The notes beneath the pieces are model-generated. The model saw nothing but the letters and a program-made list of their open reading frames with translations. It did not search any database and was not told where the DNA came from. Positions 1 through 9,202 of a stretch of 26,539 nucleotides of DNA are shown here, one piece after another (within the stretch, counting starts at the first letter, position 1; every line of letters begins with the position of its first letter). This DNA is from CALLVY01 sp937899855. Lineage in GTDB: Bacteria; Bacteroidota; Bacteroidia; Chitinophagales; Saprospiraceae. The translations under genes were made by a program, and so were the position numbers. The DNA lies in the NCBI GenBank assembly GCA_039820405.1, contig JBCBQC010000090.1, forward strand, positions 1-26,539. Reading direction: 5' to 3'.

Positions 1-10
1 TATGCAAAGG

Positions 11-49
11 GGCGCTGTTGTGTCAGCGCCTTGAGGGCGGGTCCCGCCC
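11..49. other. Two adjacent GC-rich hairpins downstream of the leftmost gene
   Basis: A perfect 7-bp inverted repeat (GGCGCTG/CAGCGCC, 11-17 and 24-30, 6-nt loop) is followed at once by a second stem, GGGCGG/CCGCCC (35-40 and 44-49, 3-nt loop). They lie about 130 nt beyond the stop of the minus-strand gene at 182. They could be a transcription stop for that gene or for a gene left of the window, but only three A's (a short U-run on the minus strand) flank them. The rest of 1-181 shows no supportable gene. Confidence 0.3.
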
Positions 50-181
50 AGTGGGCGAAATGCTGTCTAAGCCCCAAATTCAGCCTTATCATCCACTCCA
101 AAGCTCTTCCTCATTCGTACCGCCAATCTGTTTGGCTACCCTCCTACTGCAGATCAGCGCTCCTCTTCCCCACCAGCCTAC

Positions 182-670
182 TCACCGCACCCAATCCGGT
201 AACCCCTCGCCATCCCAACACTCCCCCTCCCGGTAGGCATCGCGGTAAATCTTGCCGTAGCAATGCCGCGCCTCCGCCGGCACCTGCCGGTCCAAGTACT
301 CAAAGCCGTAGCCCATCTCGACCAAATCCAAGGTTTCGTAATCGATCAAGGCCGCAAAATCATTCCCTTCGAGCACGAGGTAGTTCCGATCCAAACTGCG
401 GTAAAAATGAGTCTCATTCTGTCCCGTAACATCCCTCAGCAATTCGTAGTCTGCCTCCCCATCATTGCGCAGGTCGCGAATCCACAACTTGCGATCCGTT
501 GGGGCATCCATAAACCCAAGTAAGTCCCACTTGTACTTGTAGACGATCCGGTGGTCTTCCAACTCGAAGGAAAGACTTTTGAAATAGACGAGGGGGTAGG
601 CGTTGAAGAGAAAAAAGACAGCCACCAAAACACCAAAACCACTGATGGCCAAGCCGGTCCTTGTTAGCAT
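182..670 (-). CDS. Small one-TM hypothetical protein, 162 aa
   Basis: I do not recognise the family. The protein starts MLTRTGLAISGFGVL. A single hydrophobic segment (about residues 6-28) comes first, followed by a soluble, acidic and aromatic-rich domain of about 130 residues (residues 30-162) with two cysteines near the C-terminus. This fits a signal-anchored or lipid-free exported protein; no catalytic motif is visible. I chose the ATG at 670 because the longer reading to 847 would overlap the end of the upstream gene by about 120 nt and puts an unlikely Cys- and Arg-rich stretch before the membrane segment. It lies 58 nt downstream of the large T9SS cargo gene on the same strand. No obvious promoter or terminator separates the two, so they are probably co-transcribed. 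Confidence is high that it is a gene and low for any role. Confidence 0.7.
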   Translation of the reverse strand: MLTRTGLAISGFGVLVAVFFLFNAYPLVYFKSLSFELEDHRIVYKYKWDLLGFMDAPTDRKLWIRDLRNDGEADYELLRDVTGQNETHFYRSLDRNYLVLEGNDFAALIDYETLDLVEMGYGFEYLDRQVPAEARHCYGKIYRDAYREGECWDGEGLPDWVR

Positions 671-728
671 TGGTCTAGCTTTTAGTAAGGCTTTAAGATA
701 CGACTTTCCCCTCTCCCGTTCCGCCCCA

Positions 729-3700
729 TCAATACAAATCTTGCAGCAATACGCGTTCGCTGATCGGTGGACGACCCGCTCCGTAAGCCCAGAGAAAATA
801 GACCCCGTTGCGCTGGGGTCCCAACTCCAAATCAATCCATTCCCCAAGCTGAAGCGCCTCCTTCTCCAAGTCGCGCATCCACAGCACTTGGCCCAGGCTG
901 TTGACCAGCACCAAGCGTTCCATCCGTGCCAATTGCTCGCTCACTTTGACTTGCATCCGATCCACGATGGGCTGAGGACGGATGGTCAAGCCCCCAGCCA
1001 AAGATACGCTCCGCCGCAAGTTGGGGCGGTCCGCCGTCAAATTGATCCGGTAGTCTTCCACTTCTCCAAAGGCAATGGTCCCACAGGGGCCAGTCGGTAC
1101 TTCCCGACTCATGATGACCCGAAGCCGAACCGCTCCAGGACTCGCACCGGCCGGGAGCACAAACCGATCCGTCAGGCTAGCCTGCGGAGTCCCATCCGCT
1201 GGACGGCGAAGCAATCCCGTGTAGACCAATTCGTCGGATTGAAAAATCTCGTCGCCATTTAGATCGATCCAAATCTGCCAATTTTCGTCGTAGGTAAAAT
1301 AGCTGTAAGCCGCCGTCAGGGCAATATCGACCGTGCTCCCGATGGGGAGGTCGAAGGGGGAATCGTCAAAATCACGGTAGGGACGCTTGCCCGAGGCCTG
1401 GTCGAGCTCCGGTCCGATTCGGACCCGCGCAATCCAATCTTCCCAGGGGAAGTCCGAACTGGCCGAACAGTTGACTTCGCCAGCTTGGGAAGCGCTTATC
1501 CGGATCGGCTGCGCGATAAAATTATTGCTTTCATCCGACTCGAACACCCGTTCGTCCGCATCCACCCAAAGGATAAGGAAATAATCCCCCGTCGCCAGAC
1601 TAGGTGGTACGACGGAAGCCCCCGGAACGTCATTCACCCCTTGGCCCGCTCCCAGGTTGCCCGTAGCGATCAGGCCGTCAAAAATATCGTCGGGACTCCA
1701 CTCGGCATCCGTCGAAAAATAAGCCCGGATGGCAAAAGCACCAGGTACCGCTCCCAAACCAGCGTTGTTGAGGTCAAAGCGGTAATTGATGGTACTTCCT
1801 CCCACCGCAGTCGTCGGTGCCGAGAGGTTCTCTAGCCTCAGGTCCGGCTGCGGGTCGCCACTGCCGATGGCGCGCAAACACACTTCGTCAATAAATACAC
1901 TGGCCGTCGGATCGGCCGTCAAATTCACCTCGGCAAAAGCGGCATTGGCGGGAGCTTGGTACGCAATGGTAGCCTCGGTCCAGTCCGCCGGTACCGCCCG
2001 CCCCGGGTCCAAGGGGAGGGGCTGCCAGTTGGCGGTCAAAAACTTGACGAAAACCAAACCCGCCGACTCCCCCGTACCCAAGGTATTATCCCCCCGAAAG
2101 CTCAGGCGATAAGCCTGGCCCGCCTGAACGGGAACCGCCTGGATCACCCGATTCTCTCCTTCCACATCCACCCGGACCGCCCGGTTGCCCGCCGCGGCAT
2201 TGCTGCTGAGGGTTCCCCCTCCCCGATTGAGCCACCCCGCAAAGCCCGCTTCAAAACCCGGATTACGCAGCAAATTATCGTCACAAGTACTGGAGTTGAT
2301 CAAGGTCACGGTGACGTCGAAAGAACAAGTCGCCGCGTTGCCCGCGGCGTCGCGAACGGTGTAGGTAACGGTTGTCGAGCCCGGAGGAAAGGCTTCACCC
2401 GGTACAAAATTGCTCGTCAAAATGGGAGCGCTGCTACAGTTGTCGCTGACCGTGGGTAAGGGCCAGGTGGCTACGACGGCGGGGCCCGTCGTCGTCAGTG
2501 CTATCGCCGCGGGACAGTCAATCAGTGGCGGCTCCACGTCGGGACTACAGGGGTCGCTACCGTTAATCAGGATGGGGTTGGCCGAAACGCGGAAGTTATT
2601 GTCTTCGTAAGATTCGGCCACCTCCCGCTCGTCATCAACGGCGAGTAAAACGTAGTAAGTCCCCGTCGGCGTGCCCGGTGGAACGATGAGGTTGGGGGAA
2701 ATAAACTGGGGTGTTTGGTCTAGAATCTCTACGGGTGGAAAGGGATCACTGGCGAGCAGAATATCGGTGGCATCCAGTTGCTGATCTTCAGATAGGTAGT
2801 AGGCCAATTGGATGTCGCCGCTGGCGGGGGTCCCGGTGTTGAACAACTGGTAGGTGGTTCCGAGCAGCCGATCCCCCACTTGGTAGGGATTGCTCGCAGT
2901 GACGTTGAAAAATCCAGCGACCAAATCGGGCTGGCCCTGAAAATCATCCGTCACCAGTATACGGCGCGTCACCAAGCCCACGTTGTTGTCTTCGTCGCGT
3001 TCGGCGATGCGGTCCCGGTCGTCCACCTTAGCGATGAGGTAGAAAAAACCCGTCTCCGTGTTGGTAGAAACGATCAGGTCGCGCTCCCGATTCGATTGGC
3101 CCGATTGGTCGACATCGACCGCTTCGGCGCCGATAAACGTATCGTCGGAGCTCAGGTTGGTATCCGGGGAGAGAAAAAAGCCCGTGACGACCCGCGTGGG
3201 ATAAGGCGTTCCAAAATAGGTAGTCACGAAGTGGTAGTCCAGCTCCAGGGGTGCCCCCTGCGCCACGGCGTCGATGGCGGGAAAAAGGGCCAGCCGGTCA
3301 AAATCGATGCCCCGATTTCCGTAGGCTACTTCATCATCTTCCAACTCCTCCGGTGCCTGTCCGTTGGCGGGCCTACTGTCCGGGTCGGGCTCGTTGGCCG
3401 CGACGACCTCTCCGTACTGTGTAAAGCTCCCCTCCGTCAACTTAAAATAGTTGAGCTGAATGGTGGCCTCCCCTCCCGCCGGCAAAGTTCCGATGGACCA
3501 CAGTCGACTCGCCGGATCAAAACTTCCTTGGGTCAGCGTCAACTCATTTCCCCCCTGCGGTACCACCCCCGCCGGTAGCGGCAAGCGGACGACAATACCC
3601 GTAGCATCAAGATTGCCCGTATTATCGATTGTAATGCTGACGTCGTGGAGGGTGTAAATCGCAGGATTGGGCACGCTTCCCGTCGCCCGCAAGCTCAGGT

Positions 3701-4907
3701 CGATAAAGTCGCTCGGCGGCGGCTGGTAGTTGCCCGCGGCGTCGAGGCGTAGCAGGTAAGGTATGGTAGGATCAAAAAAGACATCCCCCGTACGCCCCGT
3801 CACCAAAAAGCCATCGCTCCCCAGGGCACGGCCCACCAAACGACTGGGCAAGGGTTCGGGGACGTCCAGCAGGTGCGACTCCTGGGTACTGCCGTCGGCT
3901 GCTACCAGGGCGGAGAAAAGCGTGGAGGCCTGCCCCCCCGGACGAGCCGTACCGAGTACCAAACAGGCGGAGTTTGGTGCCGCTACCAAGCCCAAAATTT
4001 CCGCCGGCCCCATGATGCCATTTTGAAACGCCCCAATGTCAAAGCTGGCGGCCAAATCGCCGTTGGCATCCAAACGGGATACGATATTAAAAGCGGGAAC
4101 GAGGTACCAGACTCCGCCATCATCCGTCGGAACGATGGCCGTCACCGGACGCTCCAGACTCGACACCTGGGTTTGCCAAAGGACGCTGCCATCCCGTTCG
4201 GTTTTGAGGAGGTAGTGACGATTGGGTACGTTGGGTAGCCAAAGATTGAGCAAAATCTTCCCATCACTCGCTTCGGTAATGCCATTGATGCGAGCGCCAA
4301 AATCGCCCGGCGTAAACAGCTGATCCTGCGTCCGAATGATCTGATCGGTCGTGGGATCGTACTCCGTGTAGAGGAGGCGTTGGGTGTTGGGAGGGGCGTT
4401 GACGGGGCCTTCGGCGTAACCAGTTACCAGTAGCAGGCGACCGCTGGCCAACTCCAGTAAGGCGGGCTTGACGTAGGGGCCCGAATTGTCGGGAAAGGGA
4501 ATGGTAAATTCGTCGAGAAGGGTACCCGCCGCGTCGACGTGACGAAAACGCGCCACCTGATCGTTACCGCCAAGCGAGGGGACGGCCCCCTGAAAGTAGG
4601 ACCCATCGCTCAAGCGGAGAGGCGTATCGGCATTGCCCAGGGTGGGTAGACTGAGGGGATTTTGCTGAAGCAGGCGGCCTTCCTCGTCAAGGTCGATGAG
4701 GTTCCACTGAATCCGATCGGCATCCACCGCAAGACCCGTCACCCGAAAGCCCGTACCGCACGCTGCGGCGGCGGTGCCGACCAAGCCCGTGGCCTGCGGA
4801 TAGCTTTGGTAGAAGGTCTGGGCCGTCAGGGTGGGCAGCAAGGCCAGGGTCAGGAGGAGTAGCGCCAGCGGACGAATGCCCACCAGCATTGGGGTTAGTT
4901 TTTTCAT
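729..4907 (-). CDS. Multidomain T9SS cargo with DUF11, CARDB, HYR, CBM-like and GEVED domains, 1392 aa
   Basis: A large secreted, probably cell-surface protein. From the ATG at 4907: signal peptide at 1-30 (hydrophobic core, cut near LTA/Q), then a propeller-like repeat region at about 30-395. A DUF11-like Ig domain follows at 400-505, with two CARDB-like domains at about 535-652 and 660-782, each ending in an acidic E.DEDNN or ESYEDNN motif. Next are a HYR domain at 790-870 (PPLIDCP start, DNC, TYTVRDAAGN), a carbohydrate-binding-module-like jelly roll at 878-1015 (NPGFE start, FIDEV end), a third CARDB at 1020-1138 and a GEVED domain at 1147-1290 ending FGEVEDYRINL. A T9SS type A sorting domain closes the protein at about 1305-1392, with RPQP in place of the usual PNP. 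No enzyme active site is visible, so I infer an adhesive, matrix or glycan-binding role. The upstream in-frame start at 4940 was rejected because it adds 11 residues before the MKKL signal peptide and overlaps the promoter motif. Confidence 0.93.
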   Translation of the reverse strand: MKKLTPMLVGIRPLALLLLTLALLPTLTAQTFYQSYPQATGLVGTAAAACGTGFRVTGLAVDADRIQWNLIDLDEEGRLLQQNPLSLPTLGNADTPLRLSDGSYFQGAVPSLGGNDQVARFRHVDAAGTLLDEFTIPFPDNSGPYVKPALLELASGRLLLVTGYAEGPVNAPPNTQRLLYTEYDPTTDQIIRTQDQLFTPGDFGARINGITEASDGKILLNLWLPNVPNRHYLLKTERDGSVLWQTQVSSLERPVTAIVPTDDGGVWYLVPAFNIVSRLDANGDLAASFDIGAFQNGIMGPAEILGLVAAPNSACLVLGTARPGGQASTLFSALVAADGSTQESHLLDVPEPLPSRLVGRALGSDGFLVTGRTGDVFFDPTIPYLLRLDAAGNYQPPPSDFIDLSLRATGSVPNPAIYTLHDVSITIDNTGNLDATGIVVRLPLPAGVVPQGGNELTLTQGSFDPASRLWSIGTLPAGGEATIQLNYFKLTEGSFTQYGEVVAANEPDPDSRPANGQAPEELEDDEVAYGNRGIDFDRLALFPAIDAVAQGAPLELDYHFVTTYFGTPYPTRVVTGFFLSPDTNLSSDDTFIGAEAVDVDQSGQSNRERDLIVSTNTETGFFYLIAKVDDRDRIAERDEDNNVGLVTRRILVTDDFQGQPDLVAGFFNVTASNPYQVGDRLLGTTYQLFNTGTPASGDIQLAYYLSEDQQLDATDILLASDPFPPVEILDQTPQFISPNLIVPPGTPTGTYYVLLAVDDEREVAESYEDNNFRVSANPILINGSDPCSPDVEPPLIDCPAAIALTTTGPAVVATWPLPTVSDNCSSAPILTSNFVPGEAFPPGSTTVTYTVRDAAGNAATCSFDVTVTLINSSTCDDNLLRNPGFEAGFAGWLNRGGGTLSSNAAAGNRAVRVDVEGENRVIQAVPVQAGQAYRLSFRGDNTLGTGESAGLVFVKFLTANWQPLPLDPGRAVPADWTEATIAYQAPANAAFAEVNLTADPTASVFIDEVCLRAIGSGDPQPDLRLENLSAPTTAVGGSTINYRFDLNNAGLGAVPGAFAIRAYFSTDAEWSPDDIFDGLIATGNLGAGQGVNDVPGASVVPPSLATGDYFLILWVDADERVFESDESNNFIAQPIRISASQAGEVNCSASSDFPWEDWIARVRIGPELDQASGKRPYRDFDDSPFDLPIGSTVDIALTAAYSYFTYDENWQIWIDLNGDEIFQSDELVYTGLLRRPADGTPQASLTDRFVLPAGASPGAVRLRVIMSREVPTGPCGTIAFGEVEDYRINLTADRPNLRRSVSLAGGLTIRPQPIVDRMQVKVSEQLARMERLVLVNSLGQVLWMRDLEKEALQLGEWIDLELGPQRNGVYFLWAYGAGRPPISERVLLQDLY

Positions 4908-4937
4908 GTTCTTGTTTGTTGGTAGGTAAACGGTCCG

Positions 4938-4944
4938 CAAAGTA
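4938..4944 (-). promoter_or_regulatory. Candidate Bacteroidota -7 promoter element
   Basis: On the minus strand this reads TACTTTG, a one-base-shorter form of the Bacteroidota -7 consensus TAnnTTTG. It lies 30 nt before the ATG at 4907 of the large T9SS cargo gene. The identical heptamer sits at a similar distance before the protease gene starting at 20091. No convincing -33 TTG is seen. Confidence 0.35.
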
Positions 4945-4955
4945 GATCAAACGGC

Positions 4956-5083
4956 GGTGATTGGGAACGGGAAAGGTGATTTCGGCAGGAACCACTCTCA
5001 AGATAGGAAAAAAACGGTGGGAAGCGAACTCATCATTTTTACCTTTCCAGACGATTGCGACGGGCTAGCAGCTTCCAATCACC
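4956..5083. repeat. Nested inverted repeats between two minus-strand genes
   Basis: Two sets of complementary arms are nested in the 234-nt spacer. GGTGATTGGGAA (4956-4967) pairs, with a one-base bulge, with TTCCAATCACC (5073-5083). GGAAAGGT (4970-4977) pairs perfectly with ACCTTTCC (5041-5048). Together they could fold into a long, interrupted stem in the 3' leader of the helical-protein transcript, just upstream of the promoter of the next gene. No U-run follows, so a classical terminator is not supported. Confidence 0.35.
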
Positions 5084-5141
5084 TGATAATCATCGACTTA
5101 TCCTTAGCTCACATTCCCTTTCCCCAGGTAAAAATCGGGGT

Positions 5142-6545
5142 TTAATCAGCCGCCAGTTGTTGGAGCAGCCAGCGCTTTTCGGTCAATTTTTCTTCCGCCT
5201 CGATCTCCGCCACCAGATTTTGAATGGCCGCCTTATCGTAGGGCTTGAGGGCCATGATTTTTTTGGTGTAGCGGATGATGTTTAGGTAATTGTCCTTGTG
5301 GTAGCCCAGGACGCGTTTGCGGCGGATAAAATTGTTCATCGCATTGAGGTGGGCTTCGAGCAAATCGAATTCGGCGAGTTGGTAGTAAATTTTGAGGGTA
5401 ATGGTCTTGCTGGCCAGGTTGACGAGGAGGTCGGGAAAGTGGATACCGGCCACGAGGTGTAGGGCGGCGGTGTAGTTGGCCTGTTCGTATTCCAGCCGGG
5501 CCAAGTTGAAGCGGTAGGCGCTTTCGCGATGGGGAGCCTCCAGCTTGTCGCGGTACTCGACGATCATTTGGCGGGCCCAATCGAAGGACTGGATTTGGAT
5601 GGCGGAGGCCACGGCATTGTGGTAGGTAAAGCGGGAAAGCTGGCCATTTTCCAGCAGGACCTCCAATTCCAATCCGCGTTGGTAGAGTTCAAACATCTCG
5701 CGAAAATAACCGCGATTGCCTTCGTTAACCTGGCGGACGCAGAAGTTGACCGCCAGCAGGTAGAGTTCGCGGGTTTCGGTGAGGCTAAATTGCTGGCTGT
5801 GGTCAAAGAGTAGGATTTTGAAGCGAGGGAAGTGGGTAGCCTCGCCTTCGCCCCGGAGCAGGTAGTACCCGTGGAAGTAGATGCCGATGGTGGGAATTTG
5901 GGTCAATTCCTGGGCTTCGAGGTAGTCGAAAAAGGGCAGTTGGGCGGTGAGGGGATCCTCGATGGTGTAGACTGAGCGCTGGGCGGTCAGCAGGCAGATT
6001 TGCCGCATCTTTTGGGCAAAAAAGGCAATCTCAGTGGTTCGGGTCAGTTCTTCGAGATTGAGCTTGCGGCTGGGGTCGGTCGCCACCTTCATCTGGTACT
6101 CCTCCCAGTAGATGTCGCGCTGGCGTTCGTAGTACTGGCTGTCCTCGACTTCGGAGGCGTGGAGGGCGCGGCGCAGTTGGCCGACGGTGTACTGGAAGTG
6201 GCCCGGTAGGTGACGTTGGCGGTAGCTTTTCATGAGTTGGGTTTTGACTTCGAGCTCATCCTGTAAAAACTCGCGGGTGGCCAGGTATTTTTCCACCAGT
6301 TTGAAGAGGTAGCTCACCAGGAGGTGAAAGTCGCGATCGGAGTAGGGGCGGTCGGGGAAGAGGGTATGAAAAACCTTTTCCTTAACCAGGTGCTGGGGTT
6401 TGTGGAGGCTGGGGAGCAGGAACTCGTAGAGCCGCCGTACATCCTCCCGGGTGTTGAAAAAGGGGGAGTGGAGAAATTTGCGCAGGGCGCTGATTTCGCG
6501 TTTTTCCAACCGACGTAGGACCTGAAGCAACTTTGATTTTTCCAT
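5142..6545 (-). CDS. Alpha-helical hypothetical protein, 467 aa
   Basis: The protein begins MEKSKLLQVLRRLEKREI and is almost entirely amphipathic helix, rich in Leu, Arg, Glu and Tyr. It has no signal peptide, no membrane segment and no nucleotide-binding motif, so it should be cytoplasmic. The first 70 residues carry a pattern (LRKFLHSPFFNTREDVRRL) that I associate with uncharacterised proteins recurring in Saprospiria. The middle and C-terminal parts look like TPR-type helical hairpins, with Tyr, Ala and Leu at repeat spacing near residues 290-440. A protein-protein scaffold is the most that can be inferred. ATG 6545 is preferred to the GTG at 6557, which adds only four residues. It is divergent from the 800-aa T9SS gene across a 254-nt AT-rich spacer that contains no tRNA or small ORF I can support. 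Confidence 0.85.
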   Translation of the reverse strand: MEKSKLLQVLRRLEKREISALRKFLHSPFFNTREDVRRLYEFLLPSLHKPQHLVKEKVFHTLFPDRPYSDRDFHLLVSYLFKLVEKYLATREFLQDELEVKTQLMKSYRQRHLPGHFQYTVGQLRRALHASEVEDSQYYERQRDIYWEEYQMKVATDPSRKLNLEELTRTTEIAFFAQKMRQICLLTAQRSVYTIEDPLTAQLPFFDYLEAQELTQIPTIGIYFHGYYLLRGEGEATHFPRFKILLFDHSQQFSLTETRELYLLAVNFCVRQVNEGNRGYFREMFELYQRGLELEVLLENGQLSRFTYHNAVASAIQIQSFDWARQMIVEYRDKLEAPHRESAYRFNLARLEYEQANYTAALHLVAGIHFPDLLVNLASKTITLKIYYQLAEFDLLEAHLNAMNNFIRRKRVLGYHKDNYLNIIRYTKKIMALKPYDKAAIQNLVAEIEAEEKLTEKRWLLQQLAAD

Positions 6546-6660
6546 AAGCAAGGGCACAAGTGGGATAAGCGGGCCAATAATCCATTATTTCAAATGAACC
6601 ATTTCTACATTATGATCTATAATTTTTTTCTTTAACCTACTGATTAACAGCAAAATAAAT

Positions 6661-6668
6661 CAAATTTA
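6661..6668 (-). promoter_or_regulatory. Candidate -7 promoter element for the helical protein
   Basis: The minus strand reads TAAATTTG, an exact match to TAnnTTTG. It lies about 115 nt upstream of the ATG at 6545, inside the AT-rich divergent spacer. I see no TTG at the usual -33 distance, so this is a motif match only. Confidence 0.3.
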
Positions 6669-6799
6669 CTACTTTTTCAACTCTATAATTGACTAAAAAT
6701 GTGTTTGTCTGGGCGGAGGCTTTGCTGCACATTTGTATCATCAACATCCCAAAACAAAGCGAATCGTAAAGTGAAATCCTAAAGTTATTTGTAAAATCT

Positions 6800-9202
6800 A
6801 TGCTCATGAACAACTGTAACCAAGTCCTCCCCCTCCTAAAAAGCTGCCTGCTCCTGCTGCTGCTCGCCAGTAGCCCCACGCCTACCCTCCTGGCCCAGTG
6901 CAATCCCGATACCACCCCCCCCACGATAGACTGTAGCCAATACCAAATCTCCCTCGGGGCCGACGGAACCGCCACCTTCTTCTGGGGCGACGATATTCTC
7001 GACTTCTGCGATGGCAGCAACCTACTGATCGAATACCAAATCAACGGCGGCCCCTTGCTTTCCGGCAACAGCATCGTCTTTACCTGTGCCGACATCGGTC
7101 CCAACACCGTCTTCGTTCGCGCCACCGACCAGTCCGACAACTGGGCCTCCTGCGATTTTACCTTTGAGGTGCGTAACCTACTTTCCCCCATTGCCGTCTG
7201 CGATCAAAATGTCAACATCTACCTCGACGCCAGCGGCAACGGCACCATCTACCCCAGTGACCTGGAGGAAGTGGTCGCCGGCAGCCCTTGTAGCAATCTC
7301 AGCATTAGCCTCTCCATCCCCGGCGACACCACCCGCTACGACAGCATCCAGGTCAGCTGTAGCGACAACCAGCTCAATTACCTCGGCCTACAGGTGGTCG
7401 ATCTGGACAACGGCCAGGTCAACATTTGCTTCTCCGACATCATCATCCGCGATACTTTTAACTACTGCCAAGACTACACCCTGACCGGTACCATCTTCTC
7501 CGATACCAGCCTCAACTGTAGCTTCGACGCCAACGAAGTCCCCGTCACCGACAATGTCGAAGTAGAAATCACCAACGTCAATACGGGATCGATCACCCTG
7601 GTCCTCAGCGATGGCAACGGCCAGTACAGTTACCAAAGCGCCTACGACCCCACCGGGACACCCCCCACCCTCGACATCCGCCTGCCCAGTATCCCCGGCT
7701 TCCTCCAGCACTGTGGCAACGTCCAAAGCATCACCCTCCCCGGTGGGGCGAGCAGCGCCCAACTGGACTTCCCCCTCAAGACCTTCCCCGACTGCCCCTA
7801 CCAAACGGTCGACATCAGCACCAATCGCATCCGCCCCTGCTGGGTCAATCACTACACCGTGGCCTACTGCAATTACAGCTTGGAGGCCATCCCGGACGCC
7901 CACATCATCGTCACGACGGATGACTTACTGACCGAGCTGGTGGGCAGTTCCATCCCCGGCGATTCCATCGCCCCGAATACCTATCGCTTTGACCTGGGTA
8001 CCCTTTCACCGCTGGACTGTGGCAGCTTTTTCCTCGACCTACGCAGTTCCTGCGACGTCGAAGCCGGCCAGACCCTCTGCGTAGAGGCCAACATTTATCC
8101 GGGAGCCCTCTGCCCCTCCAACGCCAGCAATTGGTCGGGAGCCCAAATCGTGGCCGAGAGCCAGTGCGAGGGGGACAGCGTTTTGTTCCGGCTTCAAAAT
8201 ATCGGAACGGGCGACATGAGCCAGTCGCAGCAATACCTCATCGTAGAAGACCTGGTGATGTACATGAACAACCCCTACCAGCTCGATATTGGGGAGCAAC
8301 TGGACATCCGCGTACCAGCCACGGGAGCAACCTGGCGAATGGAAGCGGATCAAGAACCGGGCTATCCAGGAGCGGCCCAACCCACCGCCTGGTCGGAAGG
8401 CTGTGGGGGGCTCAACCAAACGGGTTTGGTCAACCTTTTCCCCGTCAACAATACCGATCTGAGCCAGTCCATCTTCTGCCTCGAAGTTGTCAATTCCTTC
8501 GACCCCAACGATAAGCAAGGCTTTCCCCTCGGTGTAGAAGACGATCACTTTATTGCTGCCAACCAAGCCCTCGACTACTTGCTGCGCTTTCAGAATACCG
8601 GCACCGATACGGCCTACCGGGTTGAGTTGGTGGATACCCTGAGCGCCCTACTCGATTGGCCGAGTCTCCAGCCCGGTGCGAGTAGCCATCCCTACCGTTT
8701 TGAAATGTCCAAGGAGGGGGTCGTCCGCTTTATCTTTGAGGACATCCTGCTGCCCGATAGCACGACCAATGAGCCGGCTTCCAACGGCTTTGTCCGCTTT
8801 AAGATTGCCCAAAAGCCGGACCTGGCAGAAGGCAGTCGGATCGAAAACCGGGCGGGCATCTACTTCGACTTCAACGACCCCATCTTGACCAATACCACTT
8901 GGCACACCATCGAATTCGCTCCGGTGACGACCGGGGCGGCGGTGCTGACAACGCCAGCTTCCACCCGCATTCGGGTCAGCCCCAATCCCTTTGACGATCA
9001 CCTACAACTGTGGATCATGGGTAGCCCCCCGGAAACAGCGCGGGTACGGATCTACGATGCGCGGGGTAGCCTGGTGACAGATCGGATTTTCTCCGGGAAT
9101 CAAATCCGTCTGGGGCGTGGCGATTGGGCAGCCGGCGTGTACTGGTACGAGGTCATTGGAGAAGGGGGAACAATCGGCACGGGCAGCATCCTGGCCCGGT
9201 GA
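6800..9202 (+). CDS. Cys-rich T9SS-secreted protein with DUF7619-like domain, 800 aa
   Basis: A secreted modular protein. It has a signal peptide at 1-33 (Leu-rich core, cut near LLAQ/C). A HYR-like Cys-rich domain follows at 34-125 (TPPTIDC start, ATDQSDNWASC end), then a second Cys-containing beta domain at about 130-220. An SdrD-B or CarboxypepD-like Ig module lies at about 225-330 (FDANEVPV, DGNGQYSY), with further beta domains at about 335-560. A DUF11-type domain of the kind labelled DUF7619 lies at about 565-705 (NSFDPNDKQG, RFQNTGTDTAYRVELVDTL, GIYFDFNDPI). A T9SS sorting domain closes it at about 722-800 (SPNPFDDHL, WAAGVYWYEV). The many paired cysteines fit periplasmic or extracellular disulfides. 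No catalytic motif is visible, so I infer a surface or adhesion role. A second ATG six bases downstream (6806) is an equally plausible start. The reading frame is strongly C-ending at third positions. The stop codon is immediately followed by an 11-bp tandem repeat. Confidence 0.92.
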   Translation: MLMNNCNQVLPLLKSCLLLLLLASSPTPTLLAQCNPDTTPPTIDCSQYQISLGADGTATFFWGDDILDFCDGSNLLIEYQINGGPLLSGNSIVFTCADIGPNTVFVRATDQSDNWASCDFTFEVRNLLSPIAVCDQNVNIYLDASGNGTIYPSDLEEVVAGSPCSNLSISLSIPGDTTRYDSIQVSCSDNQLNYLGLQVVDLDNGQVNICFSDIIIRDTFNYCQDYTLTGTIFSDTSLNCSFDANEVPVTDNVEVEITNVNTGSITLVLSDGNGQYSYQSAYDPTGTPPTLDIRLPSIPGFLQHCGNVQSITLPGGASSAQLDFPLKTFPDCPYQTVDISTNRIRPCWVNHYTVAYCNYSLEAIPDAHIIVTTDDLLTELVGSSIPGDSIAPNTYRFDLGTLSPLDCGSFFLDLRSSCDVEAGQTLCVEANIYPGALCPSNASNWSGAQIVAESQCEGDSVLFRLQNIGTGDMSQSQQYLIVEDLVMYMNNPYQLDIGEQLDIRVPATGATWRMEADQEPGYPGAAQPTAWSEGCGGLNQTGLVNLFPVNNTDLSQSIFCLEVVNSFDPNDKQGFPLGVEDDHFIAANQALDYLLRFQNTGTDTAYRVELVDTLSALLDWPSLQPGASSHPYRFEMSKEGVVRFIFEDILLPDSTTNEPASNGFVRFKIAQKPDLAEGSRIENRAGIYFDFNDPILTNTTWHTIEFAPVTTGAAVLTTPASTRIRVSPNPFDDHLQLWIMGSPPETARVRIYDARGSLVTDRIFSGNQIRLGRGDWAAGVYWYEVIGEGGTIGTGSILAR

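Noticed and set aside
671..847. Longer N-terminus for the leftmost gene
   Set aside because: It would overlap the end of the large T9SS cargo gene by about 120 nt and the added residues look like shadow translation of that gene.
6546..6799. tRNA or small RNA in the AT-rich divergent spacer
   Set aside because: I found no cloverleaf arms, no terminator-like hairpin and no convincing small ORF; only promoter-like motifs.
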